Below are positions 36,516 through 49,880 of a DNA stretch of 64,000 bases, in pieces. Position numbers and translations under genes: made by a program. Origin of the DNA: Bugulina stolonifera. Its lineage: Eukaryota; Bryozoa; Gymnolaemata; Cheilostomatida; Bugulidae. The first letter of the stretch is position 1, and each line of letters opens with the position of its first letter. The notes under the pieces were generated by a model that did no database searches, was not told the DNA's origin, and worked only from the letters and a program-made list of their open reading frames with translations. The stretch covers positions 13,657,501 through 13,721,500 of the forward strand of contig OW285192.1 in NCBI GenBank assembly GCA_935421135.1. Reading direction: 5' to 3'.

Positions 36516-39500
36516 ATGAGCAATCCAAAACATCTAACTAAGAAAGACATGATGTCGTTAGTCAGAGCCACCCATACTGGACATGTGCCAACTATTGTTC
36601 AGACAATACTTTCTGTAGATCAACTCTATCGTTATCTAATGGAGAAACTCTTGACTTGTACTGATCGTCAGAGTACAAGTAGCCCCGTTACCACAGACAT
36701 GCACGCATATTCAGCAATACATTCTAGTAACTCTACTGAACCTATCATGTCATACTGTCAGTCTACCTTTGCAGAACAGCTTTATGTACCTACCCAAATT
36801 CATACTATACATGTGAGTTGTCAGTCATAGTTTCCTGTACGAGCAGTCTTGAATTTTAGCTCAGAATTTTCTGCTAGAATCCTAAACTCAGACTAGATTC
36901 AAGTTCACCAGCAGAACTTTGCAAAGTGTCATCAATTTTGGCTCAACCTCTCTGGTGGCAAAAAATCATGGTACAATATGCTGTTGCTATATTTATAGAA
37001 TACATGCTATTATTGTATAAGCTTAGTGCTACTATTAGTCCATAAAAACCAATGCTTAGCCAAAAGATAGAACCTGGAATTTCAAGAGAATTAAAGTAGT
37101 TTTAATTTTTTCACGTGATTTGCATCATAGAGCTGCTGCTTCAGAACTGTCCAGATTCTATGCAGTCTGAATAATTTACATGTACATGTAGATCTACATG
37201 AATTATATCCAGTCAAGTCATTCTATAATTACTCTGCAGCCATGGAAAAATGGTCGTGCTGCTAAAATTCAGTAATTGTTCAAGATCCAAGCTTTTGAGA
37301 TATCAATTATTGTCTACCGCTTGTATGAGTGTACACCACTTATAGTGCAAGTGTTCCATGCATGTGCACATGTTAATTCACTTCTTTCCAGAAGCCGGTT
37401 GCCTTTACTAGTGGAGCTCAGTGCAATTACAATCATTCTAATAGTAAAGCCATTGACCTCTCACTGGAAAAAGTCAATGCTGTGAAGGACAAGGTAGGAA
37501 TTTATGATTTTTGTTGAGGTTTAGCAAAATTTATTCAAGTGATATTCTGTTATTCTACCTAACAAGGTTTTAGCTTACACAAACGTTCTATTTTTTGGGA
37601 GTCATATTGTCTTGCCTAGTGATGAAGCAGAACATGCAATGGCTTTTGTGTCAAAAGGCAAAGAAAATGACTTGAGTCTGTGAGAGGGGGTCCTGTTTGT
37701 ATAAAGTCATAATATAATGTTGTGTAACATATGACATATTTATAGAAACTAGTGCAACAAGTTAGAATTCAAAAAGAGTTTAGCTTTTGTCCAGAACCAA
37801 ACAGGTAAGTCTGGCTACATAAATAATATGCTAAGTGCTGAGTCGATAGTTTTAAATTTATAACTCTGTATACATGACTTGTGTAGTACATGTAGCTGTA
37901 GTACATGTAGTTGTAGTACATGTACTACAACTACATGTAGCTGTAGTACATGTAGTTGTAGTACATGTACTACAACTACATGTAGCTGTAGTACATGTAG
38001 TTGTAGTACATGTAGCTGTAGTACATGTAGTTGTAGTACATGTACTACAACTACATGTAGCTGTAGTACATGTAGTTGTAGTACATGTAGTTTTAGTACA
38101 TGTAGTTGTAGTACATGTAGTTGTAGTACATGTAGTTGTAGTACATGTAGTTGTAGTACATGTAGTTTTAGTACATGTAGTTGTAGTACATGTAGTTGTA
38201 GTACCTGTAGTTGTAGTACATGTAGTTGCAGTACATGTAGTTGTAGTACATGACTTGTGTAGCACATGTAGTTGTAGTACATGTAGTTGTAGTACATGTA
38301 GTTGTAGTACATGACTTGTGTAGTACATGTAGTTGTAGTACATGTAGTTGTAGCATCCACATATGATTGCCTTTTCAGTTAAATTTTTGGTTGCCCTATT
38401 ATTTAGACTATGCTCTTGGTCTATCCTAATTATACATTTAAGCTAAGGACATTATTATATACATATATGTATATTGTATGACATACAGTTGTACCTGACA
38501 GTGTACCTATCAATACTCCCTACAAGTTTAAAGCTGGTTTGGCTACTCAAATGAAGTCTTGATATGATTAATAATACCTAATGATTTAGTGGTACAATGT
38601 TTAATATGTCATAATTGTTTTTAGGAAATTACTGGCCCAATCATATTTAAACAGTAATCAGCACCCAAAGACTACTGAAGATGCATACAGATATCCTAAC
38701 CTGAGTGAAGAGGATCCAGACCGAGTAAGTCATACTATCGTGGTCCAGTTGCAACGCCAGGCAAATATTAGTTACTTGGTAGGAGTGTCACCTACATATT
38801 GGTTAGGTTTGGGGTGAGGCTAAATATTTAAGTATAAAAAATGAGTATAAAATATAAGTAATATAATTCACGGATCACAATAATTTTGACTTTGTTGCAC
38901 GCTTAGGATAATAAATAAGGTTTAATTATGTAATCAAATGTTACTTTTTATACTAGAATTAATAGAAAAATTATATTACATTTAAATGGATGTGTAGTAG
39001 TGAAATAATTATGTGGATAAAGCTGTGCGCTCCAAAAATATTGTGGCAAAGTTAAAAGTGTATGCTACTGTTTGCCTGATGGTAACTGTCCTCTTGCAAT
39101 TGAAATTGCAACAGCTTTCTCAATTATTCTTAGGCTCCCATTCTTCTAAACTGAGCATTAGGACCATAACACAGGGTTTGCTCTGCAAAACTGAATTACG
39201 TTGTATTCTACAATGCTTTAAAAGTATTAGAGTTTGGTGCACATTCTTATACTATAAAATAGTAATGTTTTGGTCTATTTATTTTCTTGGTACACCCATT
39301 TGTTTAGAACCTGTGTATATGGTAATGTAATGCCTTTGACATTTTACAAAACTTTATTTGTGTCTATTTCATGTATGAAACTTCGCACTCTTAATAGTCC
39401 GACTTTTATTTACAAAATATTGTAGGTTTACACACTTGTTTACAATTTTTCCTGTTTTCAGCTTAAAGATCGAGAGAGCAAAACCAATAAAATATCAGAT

Positions 39501-39918
39501 AACATAGACACATGTAGCAAGCCAATCAGGAGAGTTCACTCATCTATGAGGCTAAGGAGATGTAACCTTTGTTCAAAGGTAAGTTACGTATATAATAAGG
39601 TTACTGTAGAAAGATCTTCGGTTTCCAAGCTTACACAGTTTATAATTCACTTTGTAAACGTAAGTGGAAACTGTGCTTTCCTTGTTGTAGATTGTAAGAC
39701 CAGAAAATCTGGAAGCTCACTCGATGAGTCATACAGGAGAGAGACTATTTCATTGTCCAATCTGTCCTTTCAAAACAACCAATCCCAACAATATGCCTAA
39801 ACATCTGCAGATACATGACAGAAAGAGACAGATCTACTACAAGTGCCCAAGGTGCCCATACAAGACCATACATAAAAGCAATATTCCAGTTCATCAAGTT
39901 GCACATAACTCTCTGTAA
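36516..39918 (+). CDS. Gene E: three-finger C2H2 zinc-finger protein with IDLS motif
   Basis: Coding exons are 36516-36812, 37392-37493, 37746-37804, 38625-38724, 39462-39578 and 39691-39918, giving 300 residues; phases agree throughout and match gene F. The first coding exon has an acceptor at 36501 and a Met aligned with F. Residues 3-46 form a conserved block starting NPKHLTKKDMM and including HTGHVPTIVQTILSVDQLY, family unknown. Residues 119-123 are AIDLS. Fingers are at 220-239, 247-267 and 277-297, each C-x2-C...H-x3-H; finger 1 has 11 residues between Cys2 and His1 instead of 12. Finger 1 is split by a phase-0 intron after CSK. The TGER linker and basic fingers suggest a nuclear DNA-binding regulator; the target is unknown. 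Confidence 0.85.
37884..38353. repeat. 15-bp minisatellite GTACATGTAGTTGTA in a gene E intron
   Basis: About 31 units, with GCTGTA and GTTTTA variants. Several units are inverted (GTACTACAACTACATG), possible because each unit carries the palindromic core TACATGTA. The array is open in several frames because its period is divisible by three; it is intronic (intron 37805-38624) and not coding. Confidence 0.9.
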
Positions 39919-42030
39919 TCTTCACTAATAGAAATGAAATTTTGAGATACTTGCTACTACACGCTTGCCTTTATAATTTACAAGTTACTTACTGCTTTAT
40001 CTGAAACGAATATCATTGTAGCCAAAATACATGCACTTATATAACATTAGAAAACCTAAGCGCAGATAAATGATGTGGATTGATGTGGTATTTGGGGGAT
40101 AGAGGACAATTTACAGGTAAGCAGGGGAAATTTTTGTGGAACATGATTTTATAGCAGCTTTATAGTTTTACTCTTTATTCCACTGATGGTACTTTTTAGT
40201 TTGAACAAAGTATGTAATAATTTCCCCACTAGGAGCAATGTTATTGTTTGTAGAATAAAGTGGAGAGAACAGAACGTTGGTTATAATAATATATCCTTCC
40301 CCTGTGCAGCATATAAATTTGATAGCCTAGGCAGATTAGGAAAGCAATTCCATAATAACGTTGCAAAATGTAGAGTAAATGAATAGAATAGTGTGAATAT
40401 TTAGCAATAACAGATGATATGATTATAAATGCCGCACCCAAATAATTATCTTTGGTGTGAAATAATCTCTTCTTTGCTCTAATTTCTGAACTCTTAGTTC
40501 CGTTGCGGTGAAATTGACTTGTAAGACGTGGATAATATGCATATAGTTGCAGTGATACATGTATGCTATGGGATTCGTTCTTGTGTTAAGATTCAGCATG
40601 CGGAAAACATGTACATGTATAACTATTAGCTGTACAGAAAACATGTACAGTATAACTATTAGCTGTCACTAATCAAGATTCTTAGTCAAACGTCTGGTTT
40701 ATTACTGTACTTTAAAAAGTATCTTATTTAGTACAGTAAATTGGCAGGGGCCAAAAATAGAACATTCTTTCTGTGTTTAAATTTATACCTACACCCATGT
40801 GCTTACCAACTAGGCGCAATATTGCAAAATCTCCATGTGATAACTTAGATGGAGAAAATACTATAATTATACAATAAGGAAAACAATTTTTCCATCTAGA
40901 TTTATTCATTCTGAAATGCTGATATTTTAATAAATAAATAACTCACACTTTCATATTCAATAGACTGCATGTGGGCCTGCAAATAATGTAGACTACACTA
41001 CACTGCTGTACTCAGCACGCATTTAGATGTAGTGAACAACCAGAATTACGGTCATGAACTATGGCTGCTTCTGCTGAAAAAAGGTCTCATTCAACTCAAA
41101 CACAAAATGCTGACAATGCGCGGCAAAGAAACAGGGAGAAAACATTGCTTCATCAACTGCCTTGCCAGCTTGAGCAGAAAACTGTCCTAGAGAGTTTGGA
41201 CAAACATATGCACTCAAATCTTTCTGCCTAAAATATCTAAATCATGGTACTCCCTGCACTTTAGTGGTAATCACAGTAAAATCTAGCTACATTTTTGAGA
41301 TTCACTTTACTGATAATCTATTTTGAGTGATAGTATAAAAAACTTGCGTTTATGCATAAAAATGGAATATTAAAGATTCATCTTTTTTTGTAGTAAACTA
41401 AAGAACTTATTCTATCAGATTGCACAACATTATCTTATAATTACAGGCTAGGTTTTGACATAAATACAAATATGGCAACCCAAGTGTGGATGCCAAACAA
41501 CAACATGTGATGTGCAAAAACTGCTCACAAAAACAGCATAGTAGGAAGAGTAATGCTTATTTAATCATTACCCAAACCTATGTTGCTTTGTATTTGTGAT
41601 TCGGTTGTATCAGCAATGAGATATGGAAGAACCTTAGCCATAATCCTTAATTACATGTACATGTACTAGTTTGTCTACCTTTTGTGATATCCTTATGCCA
41701 CCCTGTATTCAGCGAAATGACACGGACTTACATGTGTATCCAGTGCTATTGTTCTCAAGCAAGATTTTATATTTCACAATATTAGAAATGATAATATTGT
41801 GATACATGTACATGTACTGTACATATGTGTAGTTGATAATTTACTGTTAACCTACTAGTTATACATCTTGTAAGTTTGGTGCCAGAGATCAATATGAATA
41901 AATTACATGTATGTTAACACAAAAGATTTTACACACCACTAAAAGTAAAGCTAATGTGTTAGTAATGAGCTGGGAGTAAACATAAGGAGAGGGTAACTCT
42001 TAAAGCAAATACAATAATTTTAATGATTAT
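39919..42030. other. 3' region of gene E and intergenic sequence
   Basis: Apart from the small ORF at 41061 nothing was recognised. Repeated short phrases with CATGTACA lie near 40610-40650. Confidence 0.4.
41061..41231 (+). CDS. Possible small protein of 56 residues
   Basis: ATG to TAA, encoding a hydrophilic peptide with an STQTQNADNARQRNREK stretch and a Leu-rich second half with LEQKTVLESLDKHM, which could form a basic-amphipathic helix. Local base composition is higher in GC than its surroundings. No family is recognised and no splice sites were found. It could be a real small gene, a single exon or chance. Confidence 0.25.
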   Translation: MAASAEKRSHSTQTQNADNARQRNREKTLLHQLPCQLEQKTVLESLDKHMHSNLSA

Positions 42031-42032
42031 AT

Positions 42033-43847
42033 CTATACTGCCCTTTTCCACAAAAACAATGTAACTCACTATAGTGTAATTTTACAGGAGAAGGCTAAAC
42101 GCGTTTGAGTTGAGCCCTCCAATTGTATTAATCCTAGAGATGCAAACAAAATATATCCTGAACCAAAATCGCATTCTCTGTTTAATGGTACCATTTTTAT
42201 TGCTGTATGTCGATTTTTGAACTAATTAATTCAGTTACATTGTTTTTGTTGAAAATCATCGTGCTGGGCTCTCTTCGGTGATTGTCTGCAAAAACAATGC
42301 ATCTAATGAATTACAGTGTTTCTGCAGACAATATTGAAGTTATATCAGGAAATAATGTCTGTGAAAACAATGCATGAGCCTGTAAATTAGTGCAATCAAT
42401 GTAGAAGCACACATACAGACTATATTCGCATGTGGGACAGACAGTACCAACCCATTACACCGATATTATGAGGTTGAAACATAGATTCCTGTAAATCCAA
42501 CTCAATATCAAATATCTACACTCGGTTTACTCGATTTTGATTATCTTTTCTTGCTAATGAGGTGTGCAGCGTCTGCAAAACTAAAATAATTTGTTGATAG
42601 TTTGGTTCTTGCTTTTTGCGTGTCTGCAGGGACTCAACTCTTACTCGGGGTTAAGATTTTTCATGAAATTGAACACTATTTTGATTTCCTGGATCACATT
42701 TTTGCTTCCTAGATGCTTCTTGTCCTTCCGCAATAATGTGCCCATAATTTCCAGCGTACTGGCCCTGTGGTGATGTCCAAATACATGTACTTATAAAATC
42801 TCGACCATGTGGTTTATTTTCACCTACTTTATTATCTCTCTGCACATAATTTTTAACATCTAGAAACTAAATGTTGTCGTATAAGCGCTCTTATTTTCAA
42901 ATATTGGGAAAGCGCTCATGTTATGCTGGTCCAGTTTAAGGAACGTAATATTTAATGTAGCACTACATTCCATATGTTGCCAGAAGCACATCTCCATCAG
43001 CAGATGGTAGAATATTTCATTGTTCATTTTGTCAATCTTTACAGATCGTATTTTCAACCAGATGGTATTTTTAACCGATCATGTCATAAAAATATTAAAT
43101 TATATAAATTTATAGAAGCTACAACCACCGAAAGGCTCTGTGCAAAAGTAGGAAAATGCATAGGCTATATTATGTGAAAACTAGTGCTTCAGATAGAAAA
43201 TGAGATGTTGAAATGCCACAAGTTTATACGACTTGTTTGACAAGGAAAATGTAACAATGTGGGCAAAAATGTTCCATATTAAACTAAATCCGAGTTAAAT
43301 CTGAGTAATATCTGAGTAAAATATGAGTACAATCTGAGTACAATCTGAGTACAATCATGATTTAGGGTACCAACACATAATTAGTGCTCTTTAGTTGTAC
43401 CATACTGACAGCCAGAGCAAGTTAGACTCCACACAGCCTTTATGATAGATTCATTGGAACTGATAATAAATATTTGCCGAGACAGCCCCGCTACTGGGGC
43501 TCCAAACATATTATAATTCACTTGGGTTCATATAGATTCATGATAGAGTCATGTAGGAGATGTGAGAGGATAAAAAAATACTTGAATAGTCAACTTCAGA
43601 AAAGAAAATAAGACAAAATTGCACTGTATGTGTTGGAATCTGGAGTTACATTGTTTTTGCTGACAATCACTAGTACCAATATTAAGATACAGTGTTTCTG
43701 CTCTTCCAAAAAACCCATAAGGACTCATTTTTTTTCAAAAATATTTTAGTATGTGGTGTAAGATGGTATTTCAACACCATTTATGCAAGAAACCCAATTT
43801 TGAAAAAAATTGAGTTACAGTGTTTTTGTAGAAATGGGCAGTATAGC
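42033..43847. mobile_element. 1.8-kb non-autonomous transposon with ~36-bp inverted ends
   Basis: The left end CTATACTGCCCTTTTCC continues ACAAAAACAATGTAACTCA. The right end at 43813-43847 is its inverse with four changes. TA occurs at the outer edge on both sides (the flanking C and G make the inverted repeat look slightly longer). The phrase TTACATTGTTTTTG, exact or with a few changes and in both orientations, recurs at about 42050, 42236, 42285, 42314, 42360, 43647, 43686 and 43816. No transposase was found. It lies between the convergent genes E and F. Confidence 0.75.
43286..43353. repeat. 11-12 bp tandem repeat AATCTGAGTAC
   Basis: Six imperfect copies, inside the transposon at 42033-43847. 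Confidence 0.8.
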
Positions 43848-43849
43848 AT

Positions 43850-46770
43850 TTCATCACAGCAATTCTGGATGACAATATGGTAGATGATATACATGCACCT
43901 ATTAGAAGTCTCGCCGACTTAGAAATTTTACATGTCTCTATAAATAGTAACAAAGTGCTGCCGCAGTATTTACTTAATAAATAATTATGATCTTAATTCC
44001 CTTTTAAGATGTATTTTATCTATCAAGTATCAGTTTTTATGTCTTTCAACAATATTGATGAATTTTTTTACTGTATATCTATAATCTCATCAAGTTCTAC
44101 TTTGTGCTTTTTTATAGCAATGCAAAGCAGCAACACCTACATTGGCAGCGATATTCCTATATAGAGAGCTCTCTACCAAGGTACATGTAGATGTTACTGC
44201 TTTTAAATCTGGGATGGAATTGTACTAGACTATCTAGAGCATTATTTCAGATTAGACTAGGGGACCTGTAAAGTTACTTTGTGTTCAGCTGCCAATGAAT
44301 GTTGCTTAGCCTCAGGCCAGCTTGGAGTTAGAGTCTACACTTGAGAATGTAGAGCTCCTGAGCAGCTGTTACAATGCTCTAAACTAATACCATATTTTGT
44401 CTACACATGAAAATATACTTTTCAACTGATATCAATTCTATGCCTATATTATCCTGGTGAAATATGGGCAGCTGAGTAATATCAAAACCAGGCTTTTTAA
44501 ATTTTGGCACAAAGCTAATTGGACTGAAAATTTTATACTCAGTTTTTGGAGTTGTCACACTCCATTTTTAATTGTAATAGTGGACATTTTCCATGTTGTT
44601 TAATAAATTCTAATTAATAAATACTAATTATTTATAAAAATATGTATGTTTTGCTACTGAAATTGAGTATAACCAGTAAATCATCACTGGATGACAATGA
44701 TGACTGTAGATAAGTCCATATGACAAGGGTAACATCAAATCACAGCGAGTGAGAGAGGCGCAATATTCCATTATCAGAACTGGATGCGATAAAAGGGCCA
44801 GGGATGGTTTGAACTTTAATCTTAAAACTTAGCAGCATTTCAACTGAAAGAAAAAAACAACTGAAAAAATTACACCAACACTGTGCGACACTAATACACA
44901 TTGTAACTTCTAAGACTAAGATAGTGTCATCTCAAAACAGGTGCTTGCTGTTGGGGTCAAACATGGGAGTAATGGGATTAGATTTCACAATCCCAGTATG
45001 CCACTTCTATTCTCTATACTGACACGGAGCCAGTGTCAGTGTATATTTCTAGGGTTAGTTGCTATATTCACCTTGTAACATGTTGATCTCATGTTTACCT
45101 CTCCAGTCACAAAACACCTGCTATTTTCGCAATACATGTCCGTATGTACATGTAGATCTACCATGTGTCAAGGGGCAGCATGTCGTGTGAACATATGCCT
45201 GTTCCCACATTATGCTTGTAAATCCACATTATGTACATGTAGATGATTGATATTCACGGTGACTTACATGTTAAAAGTCTTATACAGTATATACGCGGTT
45301 TCATAACAGTGTATATTATAATGTATGTATATATAACCAGGTTTTCTAACCATTAATTTTCTACATGCAATATGAAGTTAGGTTTGTTCACACCCATGTA
45401 TACATTATAATGTATGTAGTTTACATTATTGTTTTCTTTCCTTTCAAATGAACTCTCTCTATACTTGGAGTTGTCTTCTTTCATTAATATCTTGGTTGGT
45501 GGAGGTGAGGAGGCTATGATATTGATGTTACAACATACGGAGAACAATGCTTTTATATGACATCATTAAAAACATTGCTTGTCATGGTGATTTGAAGGAA
45601 GGCGTATGCCATAAAAAATAATCCGCTTTCTAGACTAAGCATGGATATAGATACTTTTATTGCACTCCACTGACAGTTCAACATTTTGATTTCATGTGTA
45701 CACAAAGTTTATAGGTGAAATTTTGCACATGTATGGTAGATTTATAGGCCTTGAAAATAAGCAGCATCACAAATGTGGTATATATCGATGTGGTATATAT
45801 TAGTGTTTGTCTACCCAACATGTACAAGTGCGGATAAAATATCCCATTCACTTGTCACCTATCACCTGTCGCATTATACATTGTGCTTGCAGGTGCTGCT
45901 AAGTTTGCTGTGCTATAATTGGTTAAATAAATATAGAGGAATTGGCTAGAAATATACGTGTTAGCATTTCCTAGGAGGCACATCTCATTTTCTTTCTCAC
46001 TGGAGGTCAGAAATTTGAACAAAACAATTAATCATCTTATAAGCCTTGGCAGATTGTGGTAATAAATGTAATTCATAAATCACTGCTATGTTCTATTTGT
46101 TGACTGTTAGTCAGACTAAGTGTTAGGGATTGAAACAAAGCTATAAGGATAGATTTCCCTAATAAATATATCCTAGTAGGGCCATACATCCTGCTAGAAT
46201 AGAAATAAATAGTGTTTTTCTATTGTTTCAACATCATAATGCTTTATTACATTTATTATAATGTCTAAGTGGTATGACAAACAAACAACTAACAACTAAT
46301 TTTATACAGTATACATGTAATTATACTAGTAAGATTAAATATTGCTTGTAACTGTGTGTAACATGCTACTACTAAGCATAGACTGGGTCCAACTTATCAA
46401 CCTGGAGTGTGTATATCCCACCAAATCTTCGGCAGAGATTGGAATGGCAGAATGAACAGCACACAACAAAGTGATAAAAGTACATTTAGATTCATTTATG
46501 TCAAAGTAGACTCAGGGCCCTACACAGAAAATCTTCATATTATTATTATAGCAAGAATCAAGAATGAAGTGGATAACCAATTTTACTAATAATATAATAA
46601 TAATATATATTATGTATATATAGGAATGAGTGAGTTCAACTTTATAAAACAACTTTACCAGGTAAATTATAATAATTATATCCTATGATAACACAGATCG
46701 TATAAGTTTACATTACTAATATACATGTACATTATAGATTATCGTGTTTATTTGGTTTTCATTTGTCATA
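43850..46770. other. Intergenic between genes E and F
   Basis: No exon of either neighbour and no repeat family was recognised. The 3' UTR of gene F should lie at its right end. Confidence 0.4.
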
Positions 46771-49700
46771 TTAAAGGAGAGACCTATGAATCCTGAGATG
46801 GGCATTAATGTTACTCTTGTATATCGTCTTGTAAGAACATCTTGGACATGAGTAGACTTGTCTCCCCCTGTCATGCAGACGTAGATGTTTAGGCATACTG
46901 CTAGGATTGGCTGTTCTAAACGGACATATCGGGCAGTGATATGGTTTCTCTCCTGTATGGCTTCGCAAATGTACCCTTAGATTATCAGCTCTCACAATCT
47001 ACAATGAAGTATTTAATTTAATTAAGATGAAGAAATTCAACATGGTATAAAGCAGTCGTGTAACACACTCCCCAGTTTATTTGAGCGACTTACGAAACAA
47101 GAATTCTAGCAACCCCATATGTCCATGTATCAGTAGCCTTACTGTTGTTATTAGAAAGAGATGCCTTACAACCTTAAGGTAATTTGCATGTATATTGATT
47201 TATTTTGTTTACAATTTAAAATAGTTAGTATTGTACATGTAGTAGTTTATGAAAGACATTGTGTAGTTATAATATATTACAAGTGAACTAATTAGATGTA
47301 TTATATAGTCATGAAGATGCAGTGTTTGGGGGTGTCTATGTACTAGTTAATGCTTCTGTGTACTGAGTTGATGCTTACCTTTGAACAGATGGAGCATTTC
47401 TTTGGCCTCTTTGATGGATAGATCTTCATTGTTCCTCCAGCTGAGGTATCACTCACTCCACTACGTATTCTATTACCTGCCATCTAAAACACAGTCATTA
47501 TTTGATGATAAGAAACCATACAAATAGAAGAGACAGTAACACAAAAAGTTTCTCTCAAAAACAAAGTCTGGATATTGAGGAGGCCTCTGCTGCTGGACAC
47601 TTTTGAGAAAGACAAGTACACACTGAACAGCAGTTTGTCATTATCATACCCTCAACTGCTCAGATGGAGAATAGGCTGGGAACAGTTCTGTAGTCCAGTG
47701 CACAACTGACATAATTATTACTAGTCGATGTTGGCTGGAGTTATGAGATAATAAGACCACTAGTAGGTAGATTCTACTTACTGTTGCATTAATTTTAATT
47801 GGCCCAATCATGCTTAGAAAATTTTACTGTCTCTTGCAAAATTCTGCAAAAATATACCAGACCAGACAAGTGACTTCCACTGGCTTAGTTGCTATAATTT
47901 AGTATGTATGAAGCTTTGATTACAGTCATGTGGGAATCACAGCGTTCTGTAGTGTATCACTGTAATCTATGGGCTGGAATCTGCCTAATGGACTAAGCAA
48001 ATATGAATTAGAACACCCTGCAAACTGGCCAAACTAGTTTTAAAATTTGAAAATTCCAATAATCATATGCCCTATGGCCTGGTTTCAAGGTTTATATCGC
48101 TATTAGGTAATACTTACTCGGTTTGGTTCGAGCTGTCTCTTCTTATCATGCGTCATTCCTTTGAAACCCTCATTTACATCTATGCTTAGATTGTCAATTC
48201 TTTCTTGGTCTGTCTGTTTCTTTGAGCTCAAATTTATTGGAAGCAAAGGATCTCTAAACAAATATTGAAACCAAGAGTGAAACAAGTCATATTAAAAATA
48301 AAAAGCCAACAGCTAAAATAATACTTCTTGAATTTAAACTTTGAGAAGCCTACAGGTTAGTCTGGCTACCAAGAGGTTTTATCTTGTACTACAAAGTAAC
48401 TATGCAGTATAGGAGTTTGCCATGGCTTGATTTGGTGAATACTTTTTATCATATTGTTCAACTTTATAATAACTAGCCAAGCATTTAAAATATTTGATAA
48501 TCATTTTAGCTCATAGATATTGCATGCTAATACAAAAGTTGGATAGGCACCAAAAACACGAATGCCTCTGGGTGCGCTAATACATGTAAGTTATGTATGC
48601 ATATACACTGTTGTATCATCTATGTATTTTATACTATTTATAAATCAGGTTATAAAATTATGCTATCATTGAAATCAAGCCTTGAACGAATACTAACTCT
48701 GTGACCATTCCTCTTATTCGGTATGTGTATTGCATGCATAGGTACATACAATGCAAATTATACGCTGTATGGGGTAAACATAATGAAATCTTAGTGATAA
48801 ATTTTGCATCAAAATATGAAGAAAAGATGAGAGTTATAATTATATATGAGGCCTAAATAAGCGTGTAAACATGTAATACTGCCAATTACATAATATATTA
48901 TAACTATTAAAGACTATTAATAGACTACTAACAGACTACAATATAACACTTTTATAGACTGAGTACCCTAGATATTATAGTGTAGGAGGCTCACCTGTTT
49001 GGCTCAGAATAAGAGCTAGAATCTTCTGAAACTTGAATGCGTTCTTGTAGCCTCTGTTCCAACTAAAAGTGCAAGAAGTGACAAGATTCCGTACAATCCA
49101 CAAGCAAATGCATAGGTATTCCGTGGGGCATTTATTGTGCATGTACATGTATGTAGGCGTACATTGCAATGCGAGTAAAATAGAAATATCTTGGCGCTTT
49201 TACTAGTATTGTCTTATTTTATATATGCATAATACAGAACAAAAAATAATTATATTTACCAAATCCTTAGAGCTGTTTTTGTTGATTGAGAGGTCAATAA
49301 CTTCTTCATCCAAATAATTGTAATTATGATGACCTCTTTTGTCTGGAGTGAGAGATATCTAAAATAAATGATCAAAGTCAGCAATCAAAACTTGAAATTA
49401 TATCAGATCTGTATTATATTTTGGCATGCTTTGATGAGCTGGTCCATCACAGCACAGCTGCATGGACTTGCACATAGTTTGTGATATCAGTAGTAAACCC
49501 TAAATCTACCACACAATATACTGGAAAATTGCTCAAAATAACATGACGTCTACACAGTGGATGTTTCAACTTACATTATACCTTGGATGCTTCAAGTGGT
49601 CTAACTGCTCTACTGAGTTTTGCTGGAAGTGCCACGCTAATGGATCAATGGGGACGCATGGTAATTTTCCAAAGGAGGTAATATTGTCTACAGGAAGTGT

Positions 49701-49880
49701 TGTAGCAATAAGGCTGTTAGAATCTGTATTAGTGGGTGGAGTTAACAGTTTATTCATCAGATAAAGGTAGAGTTGATCTACAGAAAGTATTGCTTGAACA
49801 ATAGTTGGCACATGTCCAGTATGGATAGCTTTGACTAGTGATATCATGTTCCTTTTAGTTAGATGTTTTGGCATCTCCAT
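46771..49880 (-). CDS. Gene F: three-finger C2H2 zinc-finger protein, paralogue of gene E
   Basis: Coding exons in transcript order are 49880-49575, 49358-49260, 49062-48995, 48253-48118, 47483-47379 and 46998-46771, giving 313 residues. The number of exons and every phase equal those of gene E. The conserved N-terminal block (about 3-46) has MPKHLTKRNMISLVKA and HTGHVPTIVQAILSVDQLY. VIDLS lies at 122-126 and PINLS at 163-167. The short third exon ends SEPNR, as in gene E (PEPNR). Fingers are at 233-252, 260-280 and 289-309; finger 1 again has an 11-residue loop and is cut after CSK. The linker is the canonical TGEKPY. The frame stays open upstream of the chosen Met to the acceptor at 49909, so a longer N-terminus is possible. 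Likely a nuclear DNA-binding repressor. Confidence 0.85.

Noticed and set aside
37815..38362. ORFs of 124-181 codons with TCSCS, VHVVV or QLHVL repeats
   Set aside because: They read the 15-bp minisatellite within an intron of gene E in several frames and on both strands.
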